A DNA stretch of 64,000 nucleotides, from NCBI GenBank assembly GCA_004352715.1, contig SCFE01000108.1:1432759-1496758 (forward strand), in the 5' to 3' direction. The stretch comes from Hofstenia miamia. Taxonomy: Eukaryota > Xenacoelomorpha > Acoela. A program made the translations under genes and the position numbers. Within the stretch, counting starts at the first letter, position 1, and every line of letters starts with the position of its first letter. The notes under the pieces were generated by a model. It was not told the DNA's origin and did not search any database. It was given only the letters and a program-made list of their open reading frames with translations. Below, in pieces: positions 1 through 13,295 of this stretch.

Positions 1-3000
1 GAAATAAGTGTTTTACGTGCTGAACTGAAAACATTTATTGGTTTAAATATATTCGATCCCGACTTTCAAAAGCCCAGAAGATATTTTATATGATGAAAAA
101 CGTTCTTGCACATTACCCATTTATCTTAAGAAAAATCTTTAAGTATCCTATATTCTTTTGATTTTCATATACAGTTACTTGGTTGGTATCCTTCTAAATC
201 CGATTACTACAAGAGGCTAAAGGACCTGACATTCTGCAATATTTCTTCAATTAGTTTATTATGACCGCATTCCATTACATAAATGTTACATTAAAAATGT
301 TATAGTGATATCTGGAGTTTTCTTTGAGTATTACATATTTTCTGAGAAGCAATGTGAACATTTTGCTTAGTGTGAAAAAGTTACCCCTGCAATCGTCAAT
401 AAATTTATATTCTAACTGAGTTACCAAAATGGCCAATAATATTCACAAAAATACAAAGATAAACTTTTGAAAGACGAGAGCCGGATAGAAGGAAAATTTT
501 TATTATCCATGGCAAGTATTTGAAAATATATCGAAAGAACCTAATATTCTGCAAAACATGCTACCATTTTTTTGTAATTAATGTCATTATGATATTATGG
601 CTTACAATATGCAATTGCTACTACAATACAAAAGCACAAAAATATTTTTAGGTTTAAGAATTTCAAATGTTTGACTTTTTAAATTGTTCCTTTAATATTT
701 TAGTGTTCTTACACACAAACAAATATAAATGACCCGTTTCCCACCTTGGTTTTGAGGTTTAATTAGGGATTCTTTCGAATCTCTACAATAATATACTCTA
801 CACAAAATATGTTTCAATTAAAATCCATGTTAATCATATTTCTATTGTAGATTATATAATAAACTTTTGCTAACAAAATGCTAAAGTCATTCCGAAGAAA
901 TGTTATTGAATTAATTTCGAAATAGCTTAATAATAATTGAGTAATACAGATGCTATCATACCGTCAAATAAATTTAGAAAGGTGCCATAGTTGGGAGAGA
1001 AGTGTAATATATCACATTTGAAATGTCATCTACATGGAATCAACAAGTAACATTGCTAGGTTTTCTAACTGCTCAGTCTTATCTCCATGTAAACTTCGTG
1101 ATAGTTTAAAAATTACACATTCTTCATAATTCCATAAAATATGCTAAACTTTTGGACTCTCGTCAAATAACTTAATTGCTACTTTTTCGTTTCATTGAAG
1201 GCGTGGCTTTTAATAATAGGTAAACTAATGTTTTTAAACCTGTTTTTCAATATTCAATTCCGATGTGAATGCTTATGCTATAGATATGCAAACATGTCAT
1301 TGTACATGTACAGTTAATATTTTGGTTGCACAATTTAGAATAACTTATAGCGGTTTGTAACACAAATTGAAATTAAGAGTTTATTAGACATTCTTAAAGT
1401 AAAATCTCGGAATTTATATAAAATATATGATGATCAGATCAGTGTCCCCACGGACTAGGGTATCAGCTGCTACCTGCGGTTATAGATAAGCCTTGTTTTG
1501 TCTTTTAGCAGTACAAGGCAATCCCATGAGCATCGTACTAATATGTTGCACTATAAATGATGTAATCTAAAGAAGGAAGTTTTTTAAAATGTACACATTT
1601 ACACTGCGCCATGTAGTATTATAATAGTGTGCCAGGTGTATAACTGATATGCACTAAGACTAAATTGTAGAAGGTATTCAATTGGCAGGAAAATCTTACA
1701 AAGCTATATTAATTTTAACAATGAAAAAGATTTTTAAAGAAATACTTAAGTATTTCAATGAAATTCTTGCTTGTAAATTAAACTATAATTTTTTAAACAC
1801 GGAACATCCAATCCAAGTGTGTCGATTTTATCGTAAACATTTAAGCAGTGAATAAAATTTACATAAATTTAGTTAATTCATAAAAACAGCTCATTAATTA
1901 GTTAACGGCTTCTTTGATTTCTTTTATAAACTTGGAACAATGGATATAAAAGCAAGGAAATCGAATTCACAATTCGATTCTCAGGATTTGGCAAAGAATG
2001 CTATATAATAGAAAAAGAAAGTTTCCAAAAATTTGGGAGCAAAATTGGAATGTTCTTATTTTAGTTAATAAAGGCGATGAAAATAAATCACTTTTAGAAA
2101 TTCAAAGCTTAAATAATCCATGATAGATAAAATTAAGAATTCCCTCAGCCTTATTAACATGCCGGAAGTGACATTCTGAACAACAGATCGTCACGTAAAT
2201 GCCTAACGCGAAATTGCTTCTTTTAATGAAAATACAGGTATTCATAAGGAATTGCAATGCTCAATCGGCTTTACTGAACCCAAATTCAGTGGAACCTATA
2301 TTTCTATGTCTTATACAAGTTCATTCAAAGTTAGTGAAAATTAATTACAATCTTACTAAACACTATTCTTGAGTCACAACGTGATGTTAAGTCTAGTCAG
2401 TTTGGCAGTTTGTTTCTCAAATACCCGATAATACACTTTCGCGTCAATAAATTGATATTTGTGCTGAGCTTATATACACCATCAAGTATTTGTCTTTGAT
2501 ACCACGTACAATCCTGAAATACAAAGCATTCTTAAAGTTCATTATAGTGAAAATCCAAATTCAATGCAAACAATTTTGTTTAGCGAATAGTTATTTGAAA
2601 CGTCAAAAATATTTCACTGAGCTATAACACAACGTGTAGTTGGACGTGAGCGTATATGTGTGAACATAAACTTTTAATGGTCGGATGCTGCTTGAACAGA
2701 TCTAGTATATTTATATCTATTTTATATTAAAATTTTTAGCTCTTAAAATAAAAATAAAAATTAATATTCTTTACATAAACAACGCATTCTTTAAGGTTGA
2801 AAAAATAAACGGGATCTAAATAAATTATATATTTTGTATATAATTCTTCAAATTCTCAAGTGATTTAAGACTACATTTCCCTTCTGCCCTGAAAAAAAAT
2901 ATATTTTAAAGATTGTCTTCAACATTTTATTAGTAAGTAAAAATGACATCTGAACTATTACAAACTATGCTTAAGATTTTCATTTTTTCCACTTTTCTGA

Positions 3001-5076
3001 GGTTAGCTCCAGTGATTCAGGATATTTTAATGGATTTACTTGTGCTCCTCCAACTGATTAATCGACATCTATTATTATCTAAGGAGCTAAAAACAGAAAA
3101 TCAATTTAGCAACCTTTTACAATTCAGCGATACTTATTAGTTCTCATAGTAATTCAGTTGGAATACCATCAGTAGAAACTATCAACGAAACAGATTGTTC
3201 CAAAATGGAACACGTTATTGAATGTTGGGAACTCGCATTTTTTGAAAAACAAACCAAATTTGTATGGAATTAAGAAGCAGGCTTAACAGTTTTCTAATTC
3301 TGGTTTGTGATTAAAGATTTATTGAATTATAGTTGATTAAGCAATTAATCGATTCAGTTCTACTTTGTATATGAAACCAGTAGTAAATTAGTATTAAATA
3401 TTAAATGAAAAACAATTCCTGTGTGACAAAGTACTTGACAATTGCTGTGAAAATATATTATAAGAAAGTCTGTGCATATTTTTGTTCAAATATACTCGTT
3501 TCGCATACATACAATATTAAAAAAATGATTAAATTAGCAACTCTCCTATGTTTTGTTAAATGTCTACTCCTATTGTCAGACCATTACAAGCCGAAGGCTA
3601 AACATCAAATTTATCATTTTGAATTATAAATAATTTTAATGGAAAATACTGATTTTTAATTAATAATTGATTATAAAATTCGTAATAAATTTCTTATGAG
3701 CACTGTTGGTTGATGATAAAGAAAAGGTACTGTACAAACCATGTTTAATACATTCATTGATTTCGGCATTGCTTAGCTGTGCATGTAGGACCAGCGTGGA
3801 ATACAGGTCAACTTGGCCCAACGATTTTGAATCTTTGAAACTCTTAATGATTTTAAGTAGGCCTATTTGGGAATTCTTTTATTAATTTGTTATTGTTTTT
3901 ATTGATACTTTTATGTTAAAACATGATGTGCTCATTATACTAAAAACTTTCTTAGATAAAATCGGGTGGTGAGTAATTGTTAGAGAGGCAAGGTCGGGTT
4001 GCGTGTCATTGTTAGATGGGTCGGGTGAAGGGTCAAAAAGTGACCCGCTTCCCACCCTGTGTAAAACTAGAGGGGAAGTAGTGTAGAATATTTAAAGTAT
4101 TCAAGAATATTAAGAAAACGTATATCAAATTGACAACATTGGTAAGTAAATCTAAACGTGTTGATCAAATTCAACTGATCTAGGAAACGGAAAACATTTG
4201 ATCTGAATTTTTTCTTATTAAAAAACATCTTATTAAAAAATCATGTAATTATATAATATATTAATCTGTTTGAGTAATATTGAAATTTTGAAAGATTACT
4301 TTTATTCTTTGTAAGAACCAGGAAAATTTTGTTCAACCTGGGGTGTTCTTATTGTTCCTATTTTTCAACAAACTTCAGCCTCAACATTCTTGCAAAAAAT
4401 TTCCAATTTTTCATAGAAAAAGGAGATACTTTTACATACATGTATCGATCTAATGTTTTTATTTACACTGGTACTAAGATGCTTATCTATATTATTTATG
4501 AAAAATAGTAAAGAAAAAACATGAAAAAAACATGTTCAGTATCAGGAATTCGCTTAATTTCTTCTAGCTCAACTCGTCTTCAGCATAATTGTTCTTTTAA
4601 ATTATTCACATAAAAAAGTGCAAAGAACATAATCACTCTAAACTTTTTGGTCAAACCAGATTCCCTGACATTTCTAGAAATCTTAATTGTCGAAATTGTT
4701 GTGAGTAGCCCATTCAATGAATATATTGAAGTATGCTTAAAAATTAATCCAATGGCAAAAAGTTTTCTCATATACGAAAACTGTATCATTGATAGTTTAA
4801 CGTTATAATGTAGGTGATCATATTACCATAAAAGTCTTTTGGAAGTCCTTGTAAATGTTGAGATGAAATTAAATTCGAAAGATTGCTTACATCTTGCAAA
4901 ATCTTAATAATCAGTTTAATAGAATCACATGAATAAATGGAAAATATATCTCAGAAAACTATGAAATCAAACTTTCTTAGCGCAATATTTTTTTAGTAAA
5001 CTCCTTTATCTTCAGAAATACTGTAAAAAGTAACAAAACCAAGAGATTGAATTATGATATTTAAACCTATTTATTT

Positions 5077-5080
<4 letters not shown>
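1..5080. other. AT-rich non-coding stretch
   Basis: No gene is recognisable here. The few open frames are short, compositionally random and low in complexity. Two small departures from background are visible: a GC-richer patch near 1435-1515, and the motif TGACCCGYTTCCCACC occurring twice (730-745 and 4041-4056). The second copy sits in a GC-rich patch from about 3962 to 4062, which begins with a GGGTGG-like sequence and ends with CCACCC, as a small inverted-repeat insertion might. I could not classify it. Confidence 0.6.
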
Positions 5081-5110
<30 letters not shown>

Positions 5111-5318
5111 NNNNNNNNNNNNNNNNNNNNNNNNNNNNNNNNNNNNNNNNNNNNNNNNNNNNNNNNNNNNNNNNNNNNNNNNNNNNNNNNNNNNNNNNNN
5201 NNNNNNNNNNNNNNNNNNNNNNNNNNNNNNNNNNNNNNNNNNNNNNNNNNNNNNNNNNNNNNNNNNNNNNNNNNNNNNNNNNNNNNNNNNNNNNNNNNNN
5301 NNNNNATATATATATATG
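5081..5318. repeat. (AT)n microsatellite containing an assembly gap
   Basis: A pure AT dinucleotide run flanks 195 undetermined bases (5111-5305) on both sides. The gap probably represents an unresolved longer AT tract. Open frames across the Ns are meaningless. Confidence 0.9.
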
Positions 5319-5850
5319 TACATATAAATTTATAATGCAACAAATATAATGCATAATTTTAATGTCTGTTGCTTAACAAAGCGACAACACCTGGCAGAGT
5401 TCAGCAAACGTCGCGTGATGACTACTTAGAGAGTTAGTGATAAATATCTTACATATCAAATGGGAAAATTCAAAAATCACAATTTTCCAATGAGCAAATA
5501 TACAAAAACCGATAAAATGATAGTCTTTCAACATTGTTTTTTAAATATCTAAGCAAAATCTATTGTCTTCAACATGCATATGCAAAGAACAGCAACTAAT
5601 CTTAAAGGATATTTATTAAAATTGTATTAAATTTAAGTGTATGTAAATGAATTACCAGTTTCAGAACACTTAAGAAACTCAGTTTTAGTGTACCTTCTAG
5701 ATTAATTAAATACATATACAAGTATATACATACATATATGAATAAATAAATAAGTACTAGGGTCCGGCGGTATGAAAATTTTGGGAGTCGGTTCGATTCT
5801 GTTCGAATAGGTATCGGTATGACGATGAAAAATCATTTTTATATTTGGCA
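5319..5850. other. Non-coding, one GC-rich patch
   Basis: No coding signal is seen. A GC-richer patch at about 5760-5825, starting with GGGTCCGGCGGTATG, stands out from the AT-rich surroundings and may be the end of a decayed transposon. No partner end was found. Confidence 0.5.
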
Positions 5851-5864
5851 TATATATATATGCA

Positions 5865-5895
<31 letters not shown>
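5851..5895. repeat. (AT)n microsatellite
   Basis: Two AT dinucleotide runs (5851-5862 and 5866-5895) are separated by a few other bases. Confidence 0.9.
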
Positions 5896-5898
<3 letters not shown>

Positions 5899-5951
5899 CA
5901 GTAAGATTAAAATATGAAGAACATGTTAAAAGAAAAATAAATGCATTGGAA

Positions 5952-6307
5952 TTACCGTAAATCCTCGTGTATAACCTGCACCTGTAAACTTAAAATTTTG
6001 ATTGAGTTCATGGTGCGGCTAGTGCAAGCAGTCTAAAAATTATATTTGTGAATTTCTCACTACGTTCAGGGTTAGGTAGCTTTTAAAATGAAAAATGCTG
6101 ACGTTCATTTATTCAACAATAAAAAAATATCTAGCACAGTTGACTAAATTAAATTAAGTTTTTAAGTGAATGGGAAAACGTTTGTGGGCAAGACAAAATT
6201 AGTTTGGCATGACAGATGCGTTTTATACAAGCCGCATACCTTAAATTCAAAAAACAACCTTCAAAGATTGGAGTGCGACTTATACATGGTGGAGGCTTTA
6301 TTTACCT
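5952..6307. mobile_element. Non-autonomous inverted-repeat element (MITE-like)
   Basis: The left end (5952-5981) reads TACCGTAAATCCTCGTGTAT followed by AACCTGCACC. The reverse complement of the right end (6271-6307) begins TAGGTAAATAAAGCCTCCAC and continues to a TGTATAAGTCGCACTCC segment. Both ends share a TAAAT..CCTC...TGTATAA..GCAC order, i.e. imperfect terminal inverted repeats enclosing about 300 bp with no ORF. Internally, GCGGC/GCCGC-type repeats of the end motif recur (around 6012 and 6230). The superfamily is not determinable by eye. Confidence 0.4.
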
Positions 6308-6934
6308 AACAATCCCATGTTTATATATTCTATATTTACCCAAAGTTTGAAATTATTCGGGCCTAAATTTTTTTGAAGTACTTATTTCAGAACTACAAAA
6401 TTAAAATTAATGAAAAAATAAAAAATGATTTTCTGCAGTTGCAGCAGTAGCATACCATGGTTATATAATTATATGATATTTTCGGAGTTCCTATGAAAAA
6501 GGAAATTGTTTTGTAAATTTTTTACTTTATTGGCTCATGATAGACAAAGTATGAAGACGGTCGGTTTTGTTTACTAATGATTAAAGACATTCTTCTTTCA
6601 AATGAGTCCAGTTTCGTGTGTTCGACATGCAACACATCTAATGATGTTAAGAAATTTATGTGTGCAAACTGGGGTGTATCATATCACCTTTAAAAGAAAT
6701 GTGGTCTTTCCGAGAACTGTATTTACTCAATTCTCCACTACCATCGACACTTTCTAATCTTCTGTTTCAAATGAGTTGATAATGAAAAGAAATCTCTTTT
6801 TGCATATGCTGCCAAGCATTCTTTTTCTTCTGACTTAGCTAAGTTGGAATCAATGCTGATACTCAAGTTATGGTCTCAACTCTAAAATTGATGCAATCAA
6901 ACTATTTCTAGACAAACCTAAGCCTGATCGAAAC
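6308..6934. other. Non-coding lead-in to a LINE remnant
   Basis: No independent feature is recognised. The right half (about 6700-6930) becomes T/C-rich on the plus strand, like the LINE that follows, and may be the decayed start of its ORF1. Confidence 0.4.
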
Positions 6935-7362
6935 ATGTCTTATTCCTCTAATAATGTTTATAAACAAAAAATATTAATCTCTGGTGTTCCCGAACATCCA
7001 GGTGGTTCTTACAGTCTTGCTAAATCTCTGGATTATGATTCAACATTGGTTTCCTCAGTTCTACTATTTTTAAGTTTTAAATCCTTACCTTTCAAGAACA
7101 TGTTTAGAATAGTTAACCCCCCCCTAATTTTAGTAGACCAATTATACTTGACGTCACCTCTGAATGGCTAAGGAGATGCATCATGTCCCGTTGCTACTTT
7201 CTTAAAAATTTTAATACATTCAAGTATTTATTAAACCGGAATTAAATCCTGCCGACCGTGCTGTGGAGAAACAACTCTTGAAACTTCGTTATGATTTGAT
7301 TAATAATTGCTGTGACAAATCTCGTTTAAAAATCCGGAATCTTACTTTATAATCATGGCTCT
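6935..7362 (+). pseudogene. LINE ORF1-like C-terminal remnant
   Basis: This looks like the decayed ORF1 (RNA-binding accessory protein) of the LINE whose ORF2 follows 36 bp downstream. The translation contains KILISGVPEHPGGSYSLAKS. Then, after frame changes, come PIILDVTSEW, MSRCYFLKNFN and ADRAVEKQLLKLRYDLINNC. That order (leucine-rich interaction segment, PI[IV]L strand, aromatic strand, basic amphipathic helix) resembles the RRM/C-terminal-domain ORF1 proteins of CR1/L2-like LINEs. At least one stop and two frame changes break it. The match is from recognised pattern only, so ORF1 identity is less certain than that of ORF2. Confidence 0.5.
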
Positions 7363-7397
7363 TTATATGAACATACTAAATCTGTTGATTTTTCTAA

Positions 7398-9127
7398 ATG
7401 ATTCCCTTTCCTAAAGCCTGCTCTCTTAATTTTCTTTGCACTAATTTTCAGAGCTTGTTAAGTGTCAAACGCCGTTTAGATCTATTTTCTTATATCACTC
7501 GCTTCAACAGTAATATCATTTTACTAACAGAGACTTGGTTTGATGATAGCGTACAAAGTTCATTTTTACCTTCCCCTGTATTTTACTCAGCAACTAGATG
7601 TGACGGATCTTCCTCTCTCGATCATGGTGGTTGCATTATTTTTGTCAGTTCTGAACTCTCTTCTTACCAGATTCCTTTGGACTCAAACATTGATTTCATT
7701 TGTGGTACTATCATTGACCTTAAACTACATGCAGTTTTATTACTTTGTCTTTATATTCCGCCTTATAGTAGCAGTTTTCGACCTTCTTCTGAAGACATAA
7801 TTCAGGCTCTTGATTTTGCTTACAACTTTGGATGCTCTTTCTGCCTTAGTCATTCAATCTCTCCTGATAATTTGATAAAGCATGTTTTTTGGAGATTTTA
7901 ACCTTCCTGCTGTTGATTGGGCTTCTCATAGTTCTCCTCATCAATTTGATGACTCCATCAATTTCTAGATAATCAGTTCGAACAGTTGATTGATTTTCCT
8001 ACTAACTCTAATGACAATATGCTAGATCTAGTCTTTTCTAATTTCGAACTTATTGTTTGTGATGTAGCTTCCCCTTCAATTTCTTTCTCCGAACATGCTA
8101 TTTTATGCTTCTCCCAAGAGTTTGATTTTCTCCAATTTGATGCTAATCTCGTCCCCAATTTTAAAGGTAACCATAGAAACTTTTCCTATTCTTCAGTTCA
8201 GGAAACAGATTTTACCCTCGCCCTTGGAAAATCACTTTTTGCATTTTACTTTTCACAAGATTACGTAAAGTAATGGTACAATGAATTATTTTCCTTGATT
8301 ACACAATTTACTCCCCACAAACGGAAGAAAACATGTATTCTGCCGTTATATCTTTCTTCACATACTGTTCACCTATATAATATTAGTTCCTCAAAACGAC
8401 GTAAATTCCAATGCTGTTCTTTTTTATTCAACTATTTTTCTCTTTTAAATAAAGTAAAAGACTTGTTCCATTCCATAGAACTTGATAAAGTTACTTTTTT
8501 GACAACGTTGCTGATACCTCGTCACTAAGCTCATGCATTCAACTTATCAGATTATTTGACAAACCAGTCATTCCTAAGCCTATGTATTTGAAGGATGTTG
8601 TCGCCTCCAGTGATGTTCACATTGCTAACTTGTTCAACAAATATTTTGTATCCGCTTTCACGCCCGTTGTTTTGCATTTTCCAGACTTAAAATTACTGTG
8701 ACATGAAGTATGCCTATGTGATGATTTTGTTATTACATTAGATGACATCATTGGTCAATTGAAATACCTAAAAAGTGTTGGATGTGGACCTGACGACCTA
8801 CCATCAAGCTTTTTATGTCGTTTTGCTGTTCCTTTGTCTCCTCACATCATGAATTTGTTCAATTATATTCTCAATACCGGTTGCTTCCCCTAGTAGGGGA
8901 AGATTTCATATATCTATCCCTGTTAAAAAGTGGTAAAAATAACTTGGTCACAAACTATTGACCAATTAGTCAACTTCCAATACTTGCTTTGATTCTGGAA
9001 AAGCTTATGTTAAATTATGTGCTTCCAATGGTCAAAAAAACCCTTTCTAACAAACAATTTGGTTTAATAAAAAGACGTTCTACTGTGACTCAATTGCTAA
9101 CTTACTCATCAATGGCCATTTAACATC
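7398..9127 (+). pseudogene. LINE ORF2: APE-type endonuclease plus truncated reverse transcriptase
   Basis: This encodes the target-site nickase and cDNA-synthesising polyprotein of a non-LTR retrotransposon. The first 167-codon frame (from 7398) carries the endonuclease start: N16-F-Q-S near the N-terminus, then LTETWF with the catalytic-type glutamate at residue 45, then a GG-C-I-I-F-V strand. The catalytic GDFNLP motif follows in another frame at about 7891, and QLIDFPTNSNDNMLDLVFSN resumes in a third from about 7986. RT N-terminal motifs lie at 8740-9127: LKYLKSVGCGPDDLPS, LLKSGKNN, NYWPIS-like, and QFGLIKRRSTVTQLL. The F/YADD palm motif and everything after it are missing, so the copy stops inside the RT. 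Several frameshifts and stops mean it is not functional. The clade is CR1/Jockey/L2-like by motif style. The 63-kb LINE tail could belong to the same or a related family. Confidence 0.85.
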
Positions 9128-9346
9128 AGAACAAAGTATACAAAAATTGCAGAAGCCATTGAAATTAACAACATCGGTAACACAAAGTTATTAAATAAAC
9201 AAATTAATCCAAAGAAAGTATTTATATTTATTTTAGATTTCATTCTATAATTTTAGTGTAGTTTGCATATTGTGAAGATATTTTTGCCGCAAATTATTTG
9301 CTGATGTTGATTGTATTAGTATAATCGAAACGTTCAATCTGTTTCC

Positions 9347-9351
<5 letters not shown>

Positions 9352-9390
<39 letters not shown>
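9352..9390. repeat. (AT)n microsatellite
   Basis: About 39 bp of uninterrupted AT dinucleotide, shortly after the point where the LINE remnant stops being recognisable. Confidence 0.95.
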
Positions 9391-9393
<3 letters not shown>

Positions 9394-9630
9394 AGCATCT
9401 ATGTTTTTCGCTATTTCCTTTGAACACCGTTTAATCCTGTTTTTCCTTTTTATATATGTCATTATGCGTCCCAAACTGACTGCAGAATAAAATGCAAAAA
9501 AAACTTGGAGAAAAATAATAACTAATAAACATTTTCACCAACCTTAATGAAAAAACTAATTTCAATAGCTTAGCATTAGAAATATTGAACTCCAACTACC
9601 ACCAAAATTTTCAAGGGCTATATAGGGTAC

Positions 9631-9842
9631 ATATATATATANNNNNNNNNNNNNNNNNNNNNNNNNNNNNNNNNNNNNNNNNNNNNNNNNNNNNNNNNNN
9701 NNNNNNNNNNNNNNNNNNNNNNNNNNNNNNNNNNNNNNNNNNNNNNNNNNNNNNNNNNNNNNNNNNNNNNNNNNNNNNNNNNNNNNNNNNNNNNNNNNNN
9801 NNNNNNNNNNNNNNNNNNNNNNNNNNNATATATATATATATA
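9631..9842. repeat. (AT)n microsatellite containing an assembly gap
   Basis: AT dinucleotide runs flank 186 undetermined bases (9642-9827). As at 5.1 kb, the gap falls inside the microsatellite. Confidence 0.9.
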
Positions 9843-12800
9843 AGAGTTTCACAAAGAATAAGAAATAAAAAATTTAACTTAAGCAGATTAATGCACTTGA
9901 TTAAATGTTATCATAGAAACTTCAGTTTCATTGTGAAAGCAAAACTTGTCATAATACTCATGCACGTTGATCGGCTATTTGAATTACAATAATAAAATTA
10001 TAAAATTTCCTCTTGCTTAAAAGAATTATATTGCCAATGTTCTCATAAAATACGAATCAAACACGTCAGCAATCTCCCATACACGCATTTCTTGATCTAG
10101 TTCAAATATCGAGATATCAGAGGATTCTATTTGTTGAAAACCTAAATTTGGTCAAAATATAACAACAATTTAGTACTCAAACTTAGAGCCCCCCACACCC
10201 TCTTGTTTATTACATAGGAGCACAACTGTGCGAGAGATGGATTACTCGAGACAGATTCTACTTCCGAATAGCTCTATATATGAATCTTACACTTACATGT
10301 GTAAAACCGTTTTGACTTTTGATGTTTTCCTGTTTTTAATTGTTTACTGCATAAAGTTATTAAAAGTGAATGAACAAAGGCAAAACTGTATGATTAGTGC
10401 GAGACCTCATAACAAACCTCAATTACTATAAACGATTACCAATTGCCATTTTAAAAAAAATTCAGAAAATTAAGTAATTCATTTAATGTAGTCAATAACT
10501 GTTGCACGAAATCAAATTTGTTTGAGACAATAATAGAAAAGGAAAAGTGTAGAAAGAATTTTGCGGACGCAGCAATAAAAACAAAATAATTGTTCTTTAT
10601 ATTTAGCTATCATAACCAATAACAAAAGCCGCCATATTATTTTATCTTTTCTCAGAACCAAGGTCATGACTGAAGACAAACGAAAGTGTTCTTTCTATTA
10701 AAGTATATACTATATACTTCTAATTAATGTATAATAATTAGAAGCATTCAATTTACGAAAATTTCAATGAATTACAATTAAGTGAAGATTTAGTACTTCC
10801 TATACATTCATTCGATTGAATCATTCACCAGGTCTTATATTTCTAATGTATATATTTATGATACTAGACGCGAATTTTCATGGTTGCATGCTTCAAAATC
10901 TGATTTGTTTACGCTTTTGTGATTTTACAAGCAGTACCAAGTGCTACGATAAAAAGCATCCATAACTTTTCATTTTGCAACTAATATAGTTGTTATTTTT
11001 GAATAAAAATTAATTTGTTTTATCAGGAGCCTATTCTCTCATTTGAGCGCTAGCGACTTATATTAATAATAATACTTCTACATGAAATTTCTTTGTTAAC
11101 TTTAAAAAGACGAAATTTATACAGAATAAACATTTATGTTCAACGCTGCATTTATTTTAAATTCTTACACATTGTAGGCACCGAAAATAAACTTCTTCGT
11201 AAATTGGTTGGAAATGACAAACTAGTTAATAAAAATCTTCCAATGTCTATAATATGTAAACATGCGTACCTTTGAAGGTTAACACTAATCAAAAAATAAC
11301 TTCCACCTATTTCATGTCAATTTTTTACAAATGAGAAATCTTGTTTATTATAAAATAATACTGAACCATACAGAACAGATTGAAGACCGCCTATGTAACT
11401 ATTTCTTGGCAATTTAAAACTATGTAGGAAAACCATTAAAACAAATGTTAATGCTGTTGGCTGTTTTGACTGCCGTTCTTGATATTCAAAAAATAATATG
11501 ACATATATGTTCTAGACTAGTGCTCACTTACAATTTTAAGACAATCTAGCCAAAGGACATAATAGCATTTATGTATCTGCTTGCTTGCGACCAAGAGTTT
11601 GATACATTGATTTTTTACAAATAATTTACATTATCGTTAAAATTTTTGTCAAGTTTCTTGTTGCAAATTACCTATTCAAAAATCCAAAAAAAATATTTGA
11701 ATGTTTGCCGCAGTTGTGAAAACATGCTTAAGGATAGTATTTTTTAACATGAATGTGGGGCCTTTAAAAAATTTTGAACAATTAAAATCTTAAGCAGATT
11801 TGTTTTAATGTAAGGAATTTGGTGTCCTAAAAATACAAATTCACAAACTTTAGTACTCGCAGAAGGGAAAAATCTCAGACGTTGAGCAATGAAGTTGAGG
11901 TTATGAATAAATCCTATAAATGCAAATTGATTTTCATAATTTACAGAATTTTTTGAAAAACTTTAGCAACAAAGATGTATATTGAAATCAGCTCAAAAAT
12001 TACCAATGCCTTAAAAAATAAGCGAATTATAGTTTATTCAAAATTCATTATTTATATTTTATAAATGATAACTACAAAGTGCTTAAATTCGCTAAAAAAA
12101 GTTTTACAAAATTCTCAAGTTCAAGGATATTTCGAACGTTTCAAGCTTTTAAGATGCTTACAGGGCGCTTTCTTTTCATGTTGAGTAGTACAATTAAATA
12201 CAGATTTTTAATAATTGTCGCCAAATAATCACTTTATATATGTTGAGAAATACAAATTCGATGTCAATTTAAAAGATAAAGTAACTTCCATATATTAAAT
12301 ATATAATTTAATTAACTCAGCACAGAAAGCAATTGAGTCTTAAATACATGTATGTTGTAATTTTGTAAATATCATATGTCTAGTAAAAAGCAGATTCCTG
12401 GCAATGTAACTGGTAACAAACATTTTCAAGAAATGCTCACATTTAATGTGCATCATAGCACATCACCAAACACAGCCATAATATGTAAAACCTAATATGC
12501 GATTTAGAGTCACCAATAGAAACACATTCAATTAATTGAAATCAGTATATATTTTCCTATTTTACTAATATTTTTATTACAGTGTCCTTATTTTGACATG
12601 GAATTAATTGCATTTTAATCAAATATTTAATGGAATAGTAGAAAAACGTTGGAAAATATTATATTATTCGATTTAAAGAATTGCTAACATTTTCTGATTT
12701 CCTTACTCATTTCTTAAAAGTATACTTAAAGGAAATTGATAAATCGCTAATATTAACCAAATATCATTGAAAATTTACTTCCTTATTAATAAAATATTTA

Positions 12801-13252
12801 TTTACTAAGACTGTTCTTCTAGAAGAGGATGAGGGTAAGAATATCGTCTTTGTTTTAGCTAAAGGGGATCTAACATAATTATTACTAAAGATTAATTCCA
12901 AATCACTTAGTAATTTTCAACTATGCATAAAGAACTATGAAGCATTCCCTTATTCAAACCTGAGGAAGGACAATGAGCAATCCAGTTGCGTCCTTAGAAA
13001 AGAACTCTTCATTTCAGTTAAATCATTATCCAATGGGCAGTATTTCACAAAAAGATAAGGTTCTCTGTTTAAGTAAAATTTGCATATTTGAAAAATTTTC
13101 TCAATTATATTTGTTAAAAACTTGTTGCAATCTTTTGGAGGCAAATTTCGAAATTAGAGGACTGATGTTGTTTTTATTCAATGTCAATCTACAAATTTTG
13201 CATTTAAAAACTTTGCTTAATTTCTATAGCCTTCGAAAAAATATATAAATAA

Positions 13253-13256
<4 letters not shown>

Positions 13257-13292
<36 letters not shown>
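13257..13292. repeat. (AT)n microsatellite
   Basis: About 36 bp of AT dinucleotide, preceded by a short AAAT-rich run. Confidence 0.95.

Positions 13293-13295
<3 letters not shown>

Noticed and set aside
1435-1515. Exon or small RNA at the GC-richer patch
   Set aside because: The frame is only about 24 codons, no splice signals or stable stem-loop could be made out, and no family is recognised.
5067-5354. Open frames across the N gap at 5.1 kb
   Set aside because: They consist of Ns and AT dinucleotide codons only (I/Y alternation) and carry no information.
7540-7800. 86-codon plus-strand frame inside the LINE endonuclease
   Set aside because: A shadow frame of the endonuclease ORF without its own motif.
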